Source: Rhodospirillaceae bacterium (GTDB taxonomy: Bacteria; Pseudomonadota; Alphaproteobacteria; Rhodospirillales; Rhodospirillaceae). From it: 5,497 bases of DNA. The notes beneath the pieces were generated by a model. That model saw only the letters and a program-made list of their open reading frames with translations. It searched no databases and was not told the DNA's origin. Location of the stretch: assembly GCA_016937315.1 (NCBI GenBank), contig JAFGWD010000151.1, positions 1 to 5,497 of the forward strand, given 5' to 3'. Below, piece by piece: positions 1 to 5,497 of this stretch; position 1 is the stretch's first letter; the number at the start of each line of letters is the position of its first letter. Both the position numbers and the translations under genes were made by a program.

Positions 1-1
1 C

Positions 2-790
2 GGCGCGGTCCGCGCCATGGTCGGCGGCCGATCCTATGTTGCAGGGGGATTCAATCGTGCCACCCAGGCCGTGCGACAACCGGGATCAACCATCAAACCC
101 TTTGTCTACCTGGCCGCCTTCACCCACGGGCTTTCTCCGGATACCGTGATTGACGACGCGCCAATTTCCCTAAATGGCTGGTCTCCACGCAATGCCGACG
201 GGCGGTTCCATGGTCCTGTTACACTTCGCCACGCATTGATTCACTCCTTGAACACCGTGCCTGTGCGCTTGTGGCAACAGCTTGGTGCCTCGCCCATCCT
301 CACCATGTGTGCCCGATTCGGTCTGCCGCAAACCGAAAATGCCGGACCAAGCGTAGTCTTGGGCAGCGGCGCCATCACACTTCTGGATTTGACGGCCGCC
401 TATGCAGGCCTCGCCAATGGCGGCATCGGGGTCTGGCCTCATGGCGTAGAGTCCGTTCGTGACGCCAAGGGCCACATTCTCGACCGCCCATCCGGCGGAG
501 GTCCCGGCCGCATCGCCGAGGCCCGCGCCACCACCACAGTCACCGACATCCTCCACGCCGTCATCGCCGAAGGAACCGGGAAACGCGCCCGTTTCGGTGT
601 TCCGGCAGCAGGAAAAACCGGAACCACACAAAATGGTCGCGATGCTTGGTTTGTTGGTTTCACCGACCGTTACGTCACCGGAGTCTGGCTTGGCAACGAC
701 GACAATACCCCCATGAAGAAAATTGGCGGCGGCACTCTGCCCGCCCAAATTTGGCGTGACATCATGGAAGACTTACATAGGGCGCAATGA
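2..790 (+). CDS. Class A penicillin-binding protein (PBP1A-like), C-terminal transpeptidase part, 5' truncated by window edge
   Basis: Bifunctional murein synthase; the part seen here is the periplasmic DD-transpeptidase that cross-links peptidoglycan stem peptides. The frame is open from base 2 and reads GAVRAMVGG, a typical interior stretch of the family, so the ATG at 17 is not the real start and the glycosyltransferase half lies upstream. Counting from that Met, the three active-site motifs are present in order: SxxK as S24-T-I-K27 (catalytic Ser at bases 86-88), SxN as S77-L-N79, and K200-T-G202 followed by TT and then DAWFVGFT. The WSPRN block (55-59) and VTLRHAL before SxN are also family hallmarks. 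The protein ends about 55 residues after KTG with no extra C-terminal domain. It ends in the alphaproteobacterial manner (GVWLGNDDNTPMKK). It converges on the MFS gene, 27 bases away. Family is sure; PBP1A rather than PBP1C is inferred from KTGTT and the C-terminus. Confidence 0.95.
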   Translation, partial: GAVRAMVGGRSYVAGGFNRATQAVRQPGSTIKPFVYLAAFTHGLSPDTVIDDAPISLNGWSPRNADGRFHGPVTLRHALIHSLNTVPVRLWQQLGASPILTMCARFGLPQTENAGPSVVLGSGAITLLDLTAAYAGLANGGIGVWPHGVESVRDAKGHILDRPSGGGPGRIAEARATTTVTDILHAVIAEGTGKRARFGVPAAGKTGTTQNGRDAWFVGFTDRYVTGVWLGNDDNTPMKKIGGGTLPAQIWRDIMEDLHRAQ

Positions 791-817
791 CGGCATTCGA
801 CTCCGCAGTACACGGCT
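791..817. other. Convergent intergenic gap without visible terminator
   Basis: Only 27 bases separate the stop of the penicillin-binding protein gene from the stop of the opposing MFS gene. I see no GC-rich hairpin followed by a T-run on either strand here. The two transcripts therefore probably end inside, or run through, each other's 3' coding regions, or end by a factor-dependent route. That last statement is inference. Confidence 0.6.
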
Positions 818-2029
818 TCACGCATACGTTCGGCGAATCTGCGTGACATAGATCAGCGCAGCAACCACGGCAAAACTCAACATGGTGGTCGCGAGTCCCC
901 GTGTTGTGCCATCGTGAAGCGCCCCAACGATCCACCCGGAGCTCGCCCCCAACACGCCTTGTGCAAACCCCGCCAAGGACGACGCCGAGCCCGCAAGACG
1001 GGGAAATGGTCCAATCGACGACGCCATGCAGGTTGGCATCATAATTCCCGTGCCCAGCGCAAACACTGCCGTCGGCGCCAGAACAGCCCACAGGGTTTCC
1101 ACGCCACACCAGGCCAGAACGGTCATCAAAAGGGTGGCCGTTAATGTGATCGCGATGCCAATACCGATGATTTCCGCAGCACGGTAAATCCGCGACAAAC
1201 GCCCAACCACGGCAGAACCACTGGCCAAACCCGCAACCATACAGGCAAAGGCATAACCAAAATTAGCGGGAGCAACATGAAGGACATCAATCACCACGAA
1301 AGACGATCCGGAAACGAAACAAAATAACCCGCCAAACGTCAAAGCCATGACTCCGCTGTAACCACGGAACGCCCGGTTTTTCAGCAAAAGAGAGAAGTTT
1401 TTTAAGATTCCCAGCGGGTTGAGCGGCGTCTGACCACGAAACGCATTGGTTTCGGAAAGCGTGAACAGCGTGGTGGCGCTCAACAGAACGCCGAAAACAA
1501 CCATCGCGGCAAATCCTGAACGCCACCCAAAGACCTGCAACAACCAGCCACCGATAATCGGAGCCAACGCCGGAGCCATGGCCATGGCGGTTCCCATCGC
1601 CGCAAGAATACGCAGGGAGTCTTCCGGTTCATAGAGATCACGCACAATCGCCCGCCCCAGAACCGGCCCCGCACAGGCCCCAAGGGCTTGAACAAAACGC
1701 CCGGCGATCAAAATTTGAATATTGGGAGCCATCCAGCACACAACGCTGGCGGCCAAGTACAGCAACAATCCAGAAATAATGATCGGTTTGCGCCCGAAAC
1801 GATCGGAAAGTGGCCCCGCAATCAACTGGGATCCCGCAAATCCGATCATAAAAATGCTTAACGTCGTTTGAACTTCGGTAACCGATGCGGAAAGCGCCAT
1901 CGTCATCGCAGGCAACGCAGGCAACGCAGGAAGGTACAAATCGGTGGACAGGGGACCGACAGCAACCAAAAACGTCAAATAAATCAGCCAGGAACGCTGA
2001 GAGCGCTTCTGTGCGGGCAAATTGGTCAT
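818..2029 (-). CDS. MFS transporter of the Bcr/CflA multidrug-efflux family
   Basis: Inner-membrane proton-driven exporter of the 12-helix DHA1 group; family members export drugs such as bicyclomycin and chloramphenicol, sulfonamides or cysteine-type metabolites. The actual substrate cannot be read from sequence. The protein is 403 residues, normal for the family. The first helix carries the Bcr-like block STDLYLPALPAL (28-39). MFS motif A is GPLSDRFGRKP (72-82). The helix 4 region is RFVQALGACAGPVLGRAIVRDLY (111-133, Arg-rich end typical of Bcr), and the helix 5 motif C-like stretch is APALAPIIGGW (152-162). Later hydrophobic segments continue to a short basic tail (QIRRTYA). I chose the ATG at 2029: a frame-compatible GTG at 2122 would add 31 polar residues and overlap the upstream gene by 61 bases. 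A weak TTGAG lies six bases before the ATG. It follows the metallopeptidase gene after 32 bases, so it may be the last cistron of the operon. Confidence 0.92.
   Translation of the reverse strand: MTNLPAQKRSQRSWLIYLTFLVAVGPLSTDLYLPALPALPAMTMALSASVTEVQTTLSIFMIGFAGSQLIAGPLSDRFGRKPIIISGLLLYLAASVVCWMAPNIQILIAGRFVQALGACAGPVLGRAIVRDLYEPEDSLRILAAMGTAMAMAPALAPIIGGWLLQVFGWRSGFAAMVVFGVLLSATTLFTLSETNAFRGQTPLNPLGILKNFSLLLKNRAFRGYSGVMALTFGGLFCFVSGSSFVVIDVLHVAPANFGYAFACMVAGLASGSAVVGRLSRIYRAAEIIGIGIAITLTATLLMTVLAWCGVETLWAVLAPTAVFALGTGIMMPTCMASSIGPFPRLAGSASSLAGFAQGVLGASSGWIVGALHDGTTRGLATTMLSFAVVAALIYVTQIRRTYA
1908..1930 (-). repeat. Short in-frame tandem repeat (9-base unit, about 2.5 copies) coding for Leu-Pro-Ala repeats
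   Basis: On the plus strand the unit GCAGGCAAC occurs twice head to tail and is followed by a partial GCAGG. Read on the minus strand it codes for LPALPALPA, just after the first transmembrane segment of the MFS transporter (about residues 33-41). Many Bcr-type proteins have only one or two LPA units here, so the sequence may include a small slippage duplication that keeps the frame. Confidence 0.7.
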
Positions 2030-2061
2030 GAAAAACTCAATGTGAGGGAATGGGGCATCTG

Positions 2062-2820
2062 TCAGGTGGATCGTATAGCAGGACCCACGCGATGCAACTG
2101 TGATCCATGTCTCTTTAACCACGCACGGGCGGCGACCGCATCTGGATCAAGGGCGGTCACAATGGCCCAAAATCGTGCATTGTGGGACATTTCCGCCAGA
2201 TGTGCGACTTCATGCACTGCAACATAGAACAGCACGGCGCGGGGGGCAAAGATCAATCGCCAAGAGAAACGAAGTGTGCCATCGGCAGCACAACTGCCCC
2301 AACGGCCCCGTGGATCACCCAAAGCAATCCGTTTAACCGGACGCGGCGCAAAATCAGCAGCACGGGAATAAGCCTCGGTCACCGCATCCGCCAACAGAAC
2401 CAAGGCACGACGTTTCAGAACATCACGAACACGCCGCTGTAAATGTTCCGGATGTCCACCAACCGTCAGAACTGCTCGGGTTTCATCAATTTCGGTTCGG
2501 GCCCCATCGCGATACATAATGCACAAGACATCACCACGATAAGGAATGGAGGCCGCATCGGCAAACGGCAAACGCGGCGGCAAACCCGCAACTTGTGCCG
2601 CCAAATATGCCGTATGATCATTCAAAACCGCACGAAGAACGTGGGATGTACATCGTGGCGGGGCGGTAATCCGCAAGGTATCGCTAACCGCACATAAACG
2701 TAAGGTCACGCGGCGACTGCCGGGGCGTCGGGTCAGGATTACAGGCCAGTTAGCCTCGCCAATCGGCCATGTTGGAGGCAGAGATTCGTCGCGCCGTGGC
2801 AACAAAAGCGACAGGATCAC
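2062..2820 (-). CDS. YgjP-type (M48-like, DUF45) zinc metallopeptidase
   Basis: Predicted cytoplasmic zinc-dependent protease-like protein of the YgjP/DUF45 family; no substrate is established for most members. Counting from the chosen start (252 residues), the C-terminal catalytic region has DPRGRWGSC (169-177), then LRFSWRLIFAP (183-193), then the zinc site HEVAH (203-207) with Glu204 as expected catalytic base, and SHNARFW (212-218), whose His213 is the likely third zinc ligand. All conserved residues are present, so it should be active. The N-terminal half is a divergent, mostly beta-like region without signal peptide or membrane span. I chose the GTG at 2820 because it makes a 4-base GTGA overlap with the stop of the YcgN-like gene and has GGGAGGA just upstream. 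A GTG at 2832 would add four residues but lacks a ribosome binding site. Family assignment is firm; biological role unknown. Confidence 0.9.
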   Translation of the reverse strand: MILSLLLPRRDESLPPTWPIGEANWPVILTRRPGSRRVTLRLCAVSDTLRITAPPRCTSHVLRAVLNDHTAYLAAQVAGLPPRLPFADAASIPYRGDVLCIMYRDGARTEIDETRAVLTVGGHPEHLQRRVRDVLKRRALVLLADAVTEAYSRAADFAPRPVKRIALGDPRGRWGSCAADGTLRFSWRLIFAPRAVLFYVAVHEVAHLAEMSHNARFWAIVTALDPDAVAARAWLKRHGSQLHRVGPAIRST

Positions 2821-3257
2821 AGATCCTCCCACGCAACCAAATAGTCCTCAAAGTCGATGACTTGATCCTCGCGAACGCATCGACCACGAACCGAAACCCC
2901 CGCACGATGCACAGCGTGCGGATCACCACAGACCAAATGATGCCACGCAGGTAAGGTTTTGCCCTCGGCAAGCAAGCGATAGGCACATGTCCGAGGCAAC
3001 CAAGAGAAGGTTTGCGCCCCAGCAGCCGTCAAACGGACACAATCCGGTACACGGATTCGCCGCCGTGCATAATCGGTGCACCGTGCGGTTTTTAGGTCCA
3101 AAAGAATGCAGGCCACATTGGTGAAGGCCAACTCTCCACTGTCTTCGTCTTGCAGCTTGTGCAAACAGCATTTGCCACAACCATCACACAGAGATTCCCA
3201 TTCATCACGGGTCATCTCGGTAAGTGTTTTGGTCTCCCAAAAAGCCGCTTCAGTCAT
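2817..3257 (-). CDS. YcgN/YkgJ-family CxxCxxCC protein (UPF0260-like)
   Basis: Small soluble protein of 146 residues, the normal length for the UPF0260/YcgN group, which belongs to the zinc/iron-chelating CxxCxxCC family. Function is not established; metal or metal-cluster binding is assumed from the cysteines. The signature is C24-DG-C27-GK-C30-C31 followed by LHKLQDEDSGEL. Further cysteines are at 50, 60, 73, 91, 110 and 127, giving ten, most in family-typical places (TNVAC, CTDY, VPDCV, PRTCAYR, LVCGD, GRCV). There is no signal peptide or membrane segment. The ATG at 3257 overlaps the cobB stop as ATGA, and no clear Shine-Dalgarno precedes it, so translation probably depends on ribosomes finishing cobB. 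Its own stop overlaps the metallopeptidase GTG. The family call is firm; any link to cobalamin or copper rests on position only. Confidence 0.92.
   Translation of the reverse strand: MTEAAFWETKTLTEMTRDEWESLCDGCGKCCLHKLQDEDSGELAFTNVACILLDLKTARCTDYARRRIRVPDCVRLTAAGAQTFSWLPRTCAYRLLAEGKTLPAWHHLVCGDPHAVHRAGVSVRGRCVREDQVIDFEDYLVAWEDL
2824..2830 (-). promoter_or_regulatory. Ribosome binding site GGGAGGA deciding the metallopeptidase GTG start
   Basis: The minus strand reads GGGAGGA, three bases (TCT) before the GTG at 2820-2818. The spacing is short, but this is the only strong Shine-Dalgarno match near either candidate GTG. It lies inside the last codons of the upstream YcgN-like gene, as expected for coupled translation. 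Confidence 0.6.
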
Positions 3258-4588
3258 GAGTTATCACGATCAATCAAATGCATGAAGGAACCATAGACTC
3301 GACCCCGAGCTTGCCCCACCTTGCCACGATCCGCACCTGCCGAATCGCGAATAGCAAACAAAGGATCGGCGGAATCTTCGGCCACAATCGTTGCATAGTG
3401 GAACTCATGTGCACGGTATGGCGTGCCAATCGCACCAAAGGGACCGTCCACCAACACCGTGGCAAGACGATACCCCATATGCAAACGACGTTTGGCAAAA
3501 CTGGTGGACAGCGGCAGTAGCCCCAACATCGGGTGATCGCAACCCTCGGCATCGGTCAAAACCTCGCCCAGAGTCATATACCCCCCACATTCCCCAAAAA
3601 CCACGGCTCCCCTTGCCACAGCCTGACGCACGCCATCCAGAAACGTTGTGTTGGCCGCCAAACGCCCCGCGTGCAGTTCAGGATACCCACCCGGCAGATA
3701 AACCGCATCGCAATCCTGCGGCGGCGCTTCATTGGCCAGAGGAGAAAAGAAGGCCAAGTCCGCTCCCACAGCACGCCAACCAGCCAAAACCGCCGGATAG
3801 CAGAAGGCAAAGGCCAGATCTTGTGCCACTGCAATGCGTTGGCCTAAGGGCGGCAAAGGGCACGGACTGGCCGCCGCCGCACACAACGCGGGCCGCGCCA
3901 AACTCAACAGGGCATCGAGATCAATGCGTTCGGCAATCAAATCCGCTGCGGTGTCCAAAAAGCCTGGCAAATCCGGGTGTTCATGGGCTTGCACCAGCCC
4001 CAAATGCCGTTCCGGCACACCGATCCCCTGGGTTTTCGGGATACAGCCCAATACCCGCAAACCAGGGACGGCAGCAGCGGTCGCCTCGGTCAGAATCTCT
4101 TGGTGGCGACCCATGCCGATGTTGTTGAAAATCACCCCCGCGATTTTCACGCGGGGATCATGGGTGGCAAACCCACGCACGGTGGCCGCCGCAGAGGCCG
4201 CTTGCCCCTTGACGTTAACCACCAAAACCACCGGCCAACCGGTGAGCCGTGCCAAAGCTGCGGTGGAACCATCGCGTTCAACCCCACCAGGCACCATGGC
4301 ACCATCGAAGAGGCCCATAACACCTTCGGCAACGATCATATCGGCCTCACGAGTCAGATCTCCGATCAGACCCGCAATGGTCGCGGGGCGCATCGCCCAC
4401 GTATCCAGGTTCAAGCACGATCGTGCCGTTGCCGCCGAGTGAAACGCCGGGTCGATATAGTCCGGCCCGACCTTGGCCGAGGCAACACGAAGACCGCGCC
4501 GCGCCAAGGCGCGTAAAAGGCCAAGAGTAACAAGGGTTTTGCCGGAGCCGGAGGCCGGTGCGGCAAGAATAAGACCGGGGATGCTCAA
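3254..4588 (-). CDS. cobB: Cobyrinate / hydrogenobyrinate a,c-diamide synthase (CobB/CbiA)
   Basis: Glutamine- and ATP-dependent enzyme that amidates the a and c carboxyls of the corrin ring in cobalamin synthesis, in the cytoplasm. The 444 residues form the usual two domains. The N-terminal ATP-binding (dethiobiotin-synthetase-like) domain has the P-loop PASGSGKT (11-18), KVGPDYIDP (39-47), LNLDTWAMRP (59-68) and EGVMGLFDG (88-96). The C-terminal class I glutamine amidotransferase domain has YLPGGYPELHAG (297-308), nucleophile Cys334 in FGECGGYM, RAHEFHY (392-398) and His437 in GSFMHLI, the likely catalytic His. The start is TTG at 4588, with AGAGGA six bases upstream and a 4-base TTGA overlap with the SCO-fusion stop; no nearby ATG fits. 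Whether the substrate is hydrogenobyrinate (aerobic, metal-free) or cobyrinate (anaerobic) cannot be decided here because no other cob gene is in the window. Confidence 0.96.
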   Translation of the reverse strand: MSIPGLILAAPASGSGKTLVTLGLLRALARRGLRVASAKVGPDYIDPAFHSAATARSCLNLDTWAMRPATIAGLIGDLTREADMIVAEGVMGLFDGAMVPGGVERDGSTAALARLTGWPVVLVVNVKGQAASAAATVRGFATHDPRVKIAGVIFNNIGMGRHQEILTEATAAAVPGLRVLGCIPKTQGIGVPERHLGLVQAHEHPDLPGFLDTAADLIAERIDLDALLSLARPALCAAAASPCPLPPLGQRIAVAQDLAFAFCYPAVLAGWRAVGADLAFFSPLANEAPPQDCDAVYLPGGYPELHAGRLAANTTFLDGVRQAVARGAVVFGECGGYMTLGEVLTDAEGCDHPMLGLLPLSTSFAKRRLHMGYRLATVLVDGPFGAIGTPYRAHEFHYATIVAEDSADPLFAIRDSAGADRGKVGQARGRVYGSFMHLIDRDNS

Positions 4589-5497
4589 CGGATATCCTCT
4601 ATGGCAGTTTTTAAGGCCTTGGCCAACAGGGCCGGATCAACGGTATGGGCGAAATGGCGGATGAAGTGACCATCAGCCCCCATCAGATAGATCGCCGTCG
4701 AATGGTCCATCAAATACTCCGCTGCGCCCTGCCCCTCAACCCTTGCGTAACTGGCGGAGTACGCCCGCGCCGCATCAGCAATCGCCTGCGGGCTCCCAGT
4801 CAGGCCCATAATCTTGTCGTGAAAGTGAGATGTATACTCCGCCAGAATTTCCGGCGTGTCGCGATCAGGATCAACGGAAATATAAACGGCCGCGACTTTA
4901 TCTTGTTCTTCTGGACTGAGGAGATCGATGGCATCGGCAATATTGGCAAGGCTGGTGGGGCAAACATCGGGGCAAAAGGTATACCCAAAATACACCATCA
5001 AAACACGGCCCCGAAACCCGGTATCGGTAACCGTCGTGTGGTCCGGCCCGATCAAGGCAAAGGGACCACCGATGGTTTCCACGTCACGAGTCGCCAACCC
5101 CCAGGACAAAGCCAGCAACAGACCGGCGTTAATCAAGAACAAAACCGGCAGCAATCGCTTCGCCAGCCCTCGCCACTGTTCCGCCGCCCACCCACCGACA
5201 AGGCCTAAGCCAATCAAGGCGGGCATGGTCCCCACGGCAAAGGCGGCCATTGCGAAGACTCCGCCCAAGGCATCCCCACTGGCTGCGGCCGCCGCCAAGG
5301 CCGCATACACCAGTCCGCAGGGAATAAAGCCCAAGGCCACGCCCAACACATACCCGCGCCAGCCAACAGGCCGCGCAAACAACGGTCGGACAATCCGGTC
5401 AATGCCACGCACCCAGGCACTGTCGGCACCCAAGCGAAACGGCAACCGCAATCCTAAACGTGGCAGCGCATACCCCAAGAAGCCTAAGGCCGCCAAA
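4585..5497 (-). CDS. Fusion of a TauE/SafE (UreH_2-like) membrane domain with a SCO1/SenC copper chaperone, 5' truncated by window edge
   Basis: The frame is open to the right edge; the first in-frame start-like codon (TTG at 5496) lies inside a domain, so the true start is outside. Counting from that TTG there are 303 residues. The first part matches the C-terminal half of TauE/SafE or UreH_2 membrane proteins: VGWRGYVLGVALGFIPCGLVY (44-64, Cys60), the helix containing FAVGTMPALIGLGL (86-99), and a last helix LLPVLFLINAGLLLALSWG (115-133). Then a thioredoxin-fold SCO domain follows: CPDVC (175-179, the CxxxC copper site), SVDPDRDTP (207-215) and MDHST with His265, the third copper ligand. 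SCO proteins deliver copper to the CuA centre of cytochrome oxidase, or act as thiol reductants for it, outside the inner membrane. The last helix would serve as the SCO anchor. It overlaps cobB by four bases. Domain calls are sure; a physical fusion follows from the unbroken frame. Confidence 0.9.
   Translation of the reverse strand, partial: LAALGFLGYALPRLGLRLPFRLGADSAWVRGIDRIVRPLFARPVGWRGYVLGVALGFIPCGLVYAALAAAAASGDALGGVFAMAAFAVGTMPALIGLGLVGGWAAEQWRGLAKRLLPVLFLINAGLLLALSWGLATRDVETIGGPFALIGPDHTTVTDTGFRGRVLMVYFGYTFCPDVCPTSLANIADAIDLLSPEEQDKVAAVYISVDPDRDTPEILAEYTSHFHDKIMGLTGSPQAIADAARAYSASYARVEGQGAAEYLMDHSTAIYLMGADGHFIRHFAHTVDPALLAKALKTAIEDIR
4595..4600 (-). promoter_or_regulatory. Ribosome binding site for the cobB TTG start
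   Basis: The minus strand reads AGAGGA, then six bases, then TTG at 4588-4586. This well-placed Shine-Dalgarno supports the rare TTG as the true cobB start. It lies within the last codons (GluAspIleArg) of the SCO-fusion gene. Confidence 0.7.

Larger units (their letters stand above)
2817..4588 (-). other. Translationally coupled operon core (three 4-base stop/start overlaps)
   Basis: Four successive minus-strand genes overlap by exactly four bases: TTGA at 4588-4585, ATGA at 3257-3254 and GTGA at 2820-2817. There is no room for promoters or terminators between them, so SCO fusion, cobB, ycgN-like and metallopeptidase are most likely one transcript with coupled translation. The promoter lies beyond the right edge. 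The MFS gene, 32 bases further on, may be co-transcribed. Confidence 0.85.

Noticed and set aside
170..748. A 192-codon minus-strand frame opposite the penicillin-binding protein
   Set aside because: It covers the transpeptidase motifs in antisense, is Gly/Ala/Cys-rich and has no domain-like pattern.
818..2029. The MFS gene as a CcoA-like copper importer serving the SCO protein
   Set aside because: Although MxxxM patterns occur (for example residues 331-335), the sequence carries clear Bcr/CflA hallmarks and such Met spacing is common by chance in membrane helices.
2030..2061. A promoter for the MFS gene in the 32-base gap
   Set aside because: No convincing -35/-10 pair is visible in the gap; only a weak TTGAG near the start codon can be seen.
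2030..2122. Longer MFS start at a GTG at 2122
   Set aside because: It would add 31 polar residues before the first helix and overlap the metallopeptidase gene by 61 bases; the ATG at 2029 fits the family N-terminus.
2821..2832. Longer metallopeptidase start at a GTG at 2832
   Set aside because: No ribosome binding site precedes it, whereas the GTG at 2820 has GGGAGGA and a 4-base overlap with the upstream stop.
3391..4128. A 245-codon open frame on the plus strand opposite cobB
   Set aside because: It lies wholly antisense to cobB, whose motifs are complete, and its product is low-complexity (rich in Pro, His, Arg) with no recognisable domain. It is a shadow of GC-biased codon use.
3834..4442. 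A 202-codon plus-strand frame, with another of 179 codons overlapping it, opposite the start of cobB
   Set aside because: Both are antisense to the P-loop domain of cobB, mutually overlapping, and resemble no family.
5494..5496. TTG at the right edge as the real start of the SCO fusion
   Set aside because: The membrane domain would lack its N-terminal half, and the frame stays open to the window edge, so this is an internal Leu codon.

Overview
The window is a compact, moderately GC-rich stretch of bacterial chromosome. The proteins look alphaproteobacterial, most likely Rhodospirillales-like: the class A penicillin-binding protein ends in the alphaproteobacterial manner (VTGVWLGNDDNTPMKK), and SCO, CobB, a YcgN-type CxxCxxCC protein and a YgjP-type metallopeptidase sit together. 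The taxon is inferred from protein style only. I see no RNA gene, mobile element, CRISPR array or phage gene. Coding density is near total, and the longest gene-free stretch is about 32 bases.

Layout. Positions 2-790 (+) hold the 3' end of a class A penicillin-binding protein gene, cut by the left edge but with its whole transpeptidase active site. It converges on five minus-strand genes. In transcription order these are: (1) a gene cut by the right edge, 5497-4585, in which a TauE/SafE (UreH_2-like) membrane domain is fused in frame to a SCO1/SenC copper-chaperone domain; (2) cobB, cobyrinate a,c-diamide synthase, 4588-3254; (3) a YcgN/YkgJ-type CxxCxxCC protein, 3257-2817; (4) a YgjP-type zinc metallopeptidase, 2820-2062; (5) a Bcr/CflA-type MFS drug exporter, 2029-818.

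The first four minus-strand genes are joined by three 4-base stop/start overlaps (TTGA, ATGA, GTGA), so they are almost certainly one translationally coupled operon. The MFS gene follows after 32 bases and may belong to the same transcript. Copper (SCO), a cobalt corrinoid (CobB), a probable metal-binding Cys cluster (YcgN) and zinc (YgjP) give the operon a loose metal and cofactor theme. No shared pathway is proved by the sequence.

The most unusual object is the membrane-domain/SCO fusion. The rest is good-quality ordinary chromosomal sequence with no visible frameshift or decay.
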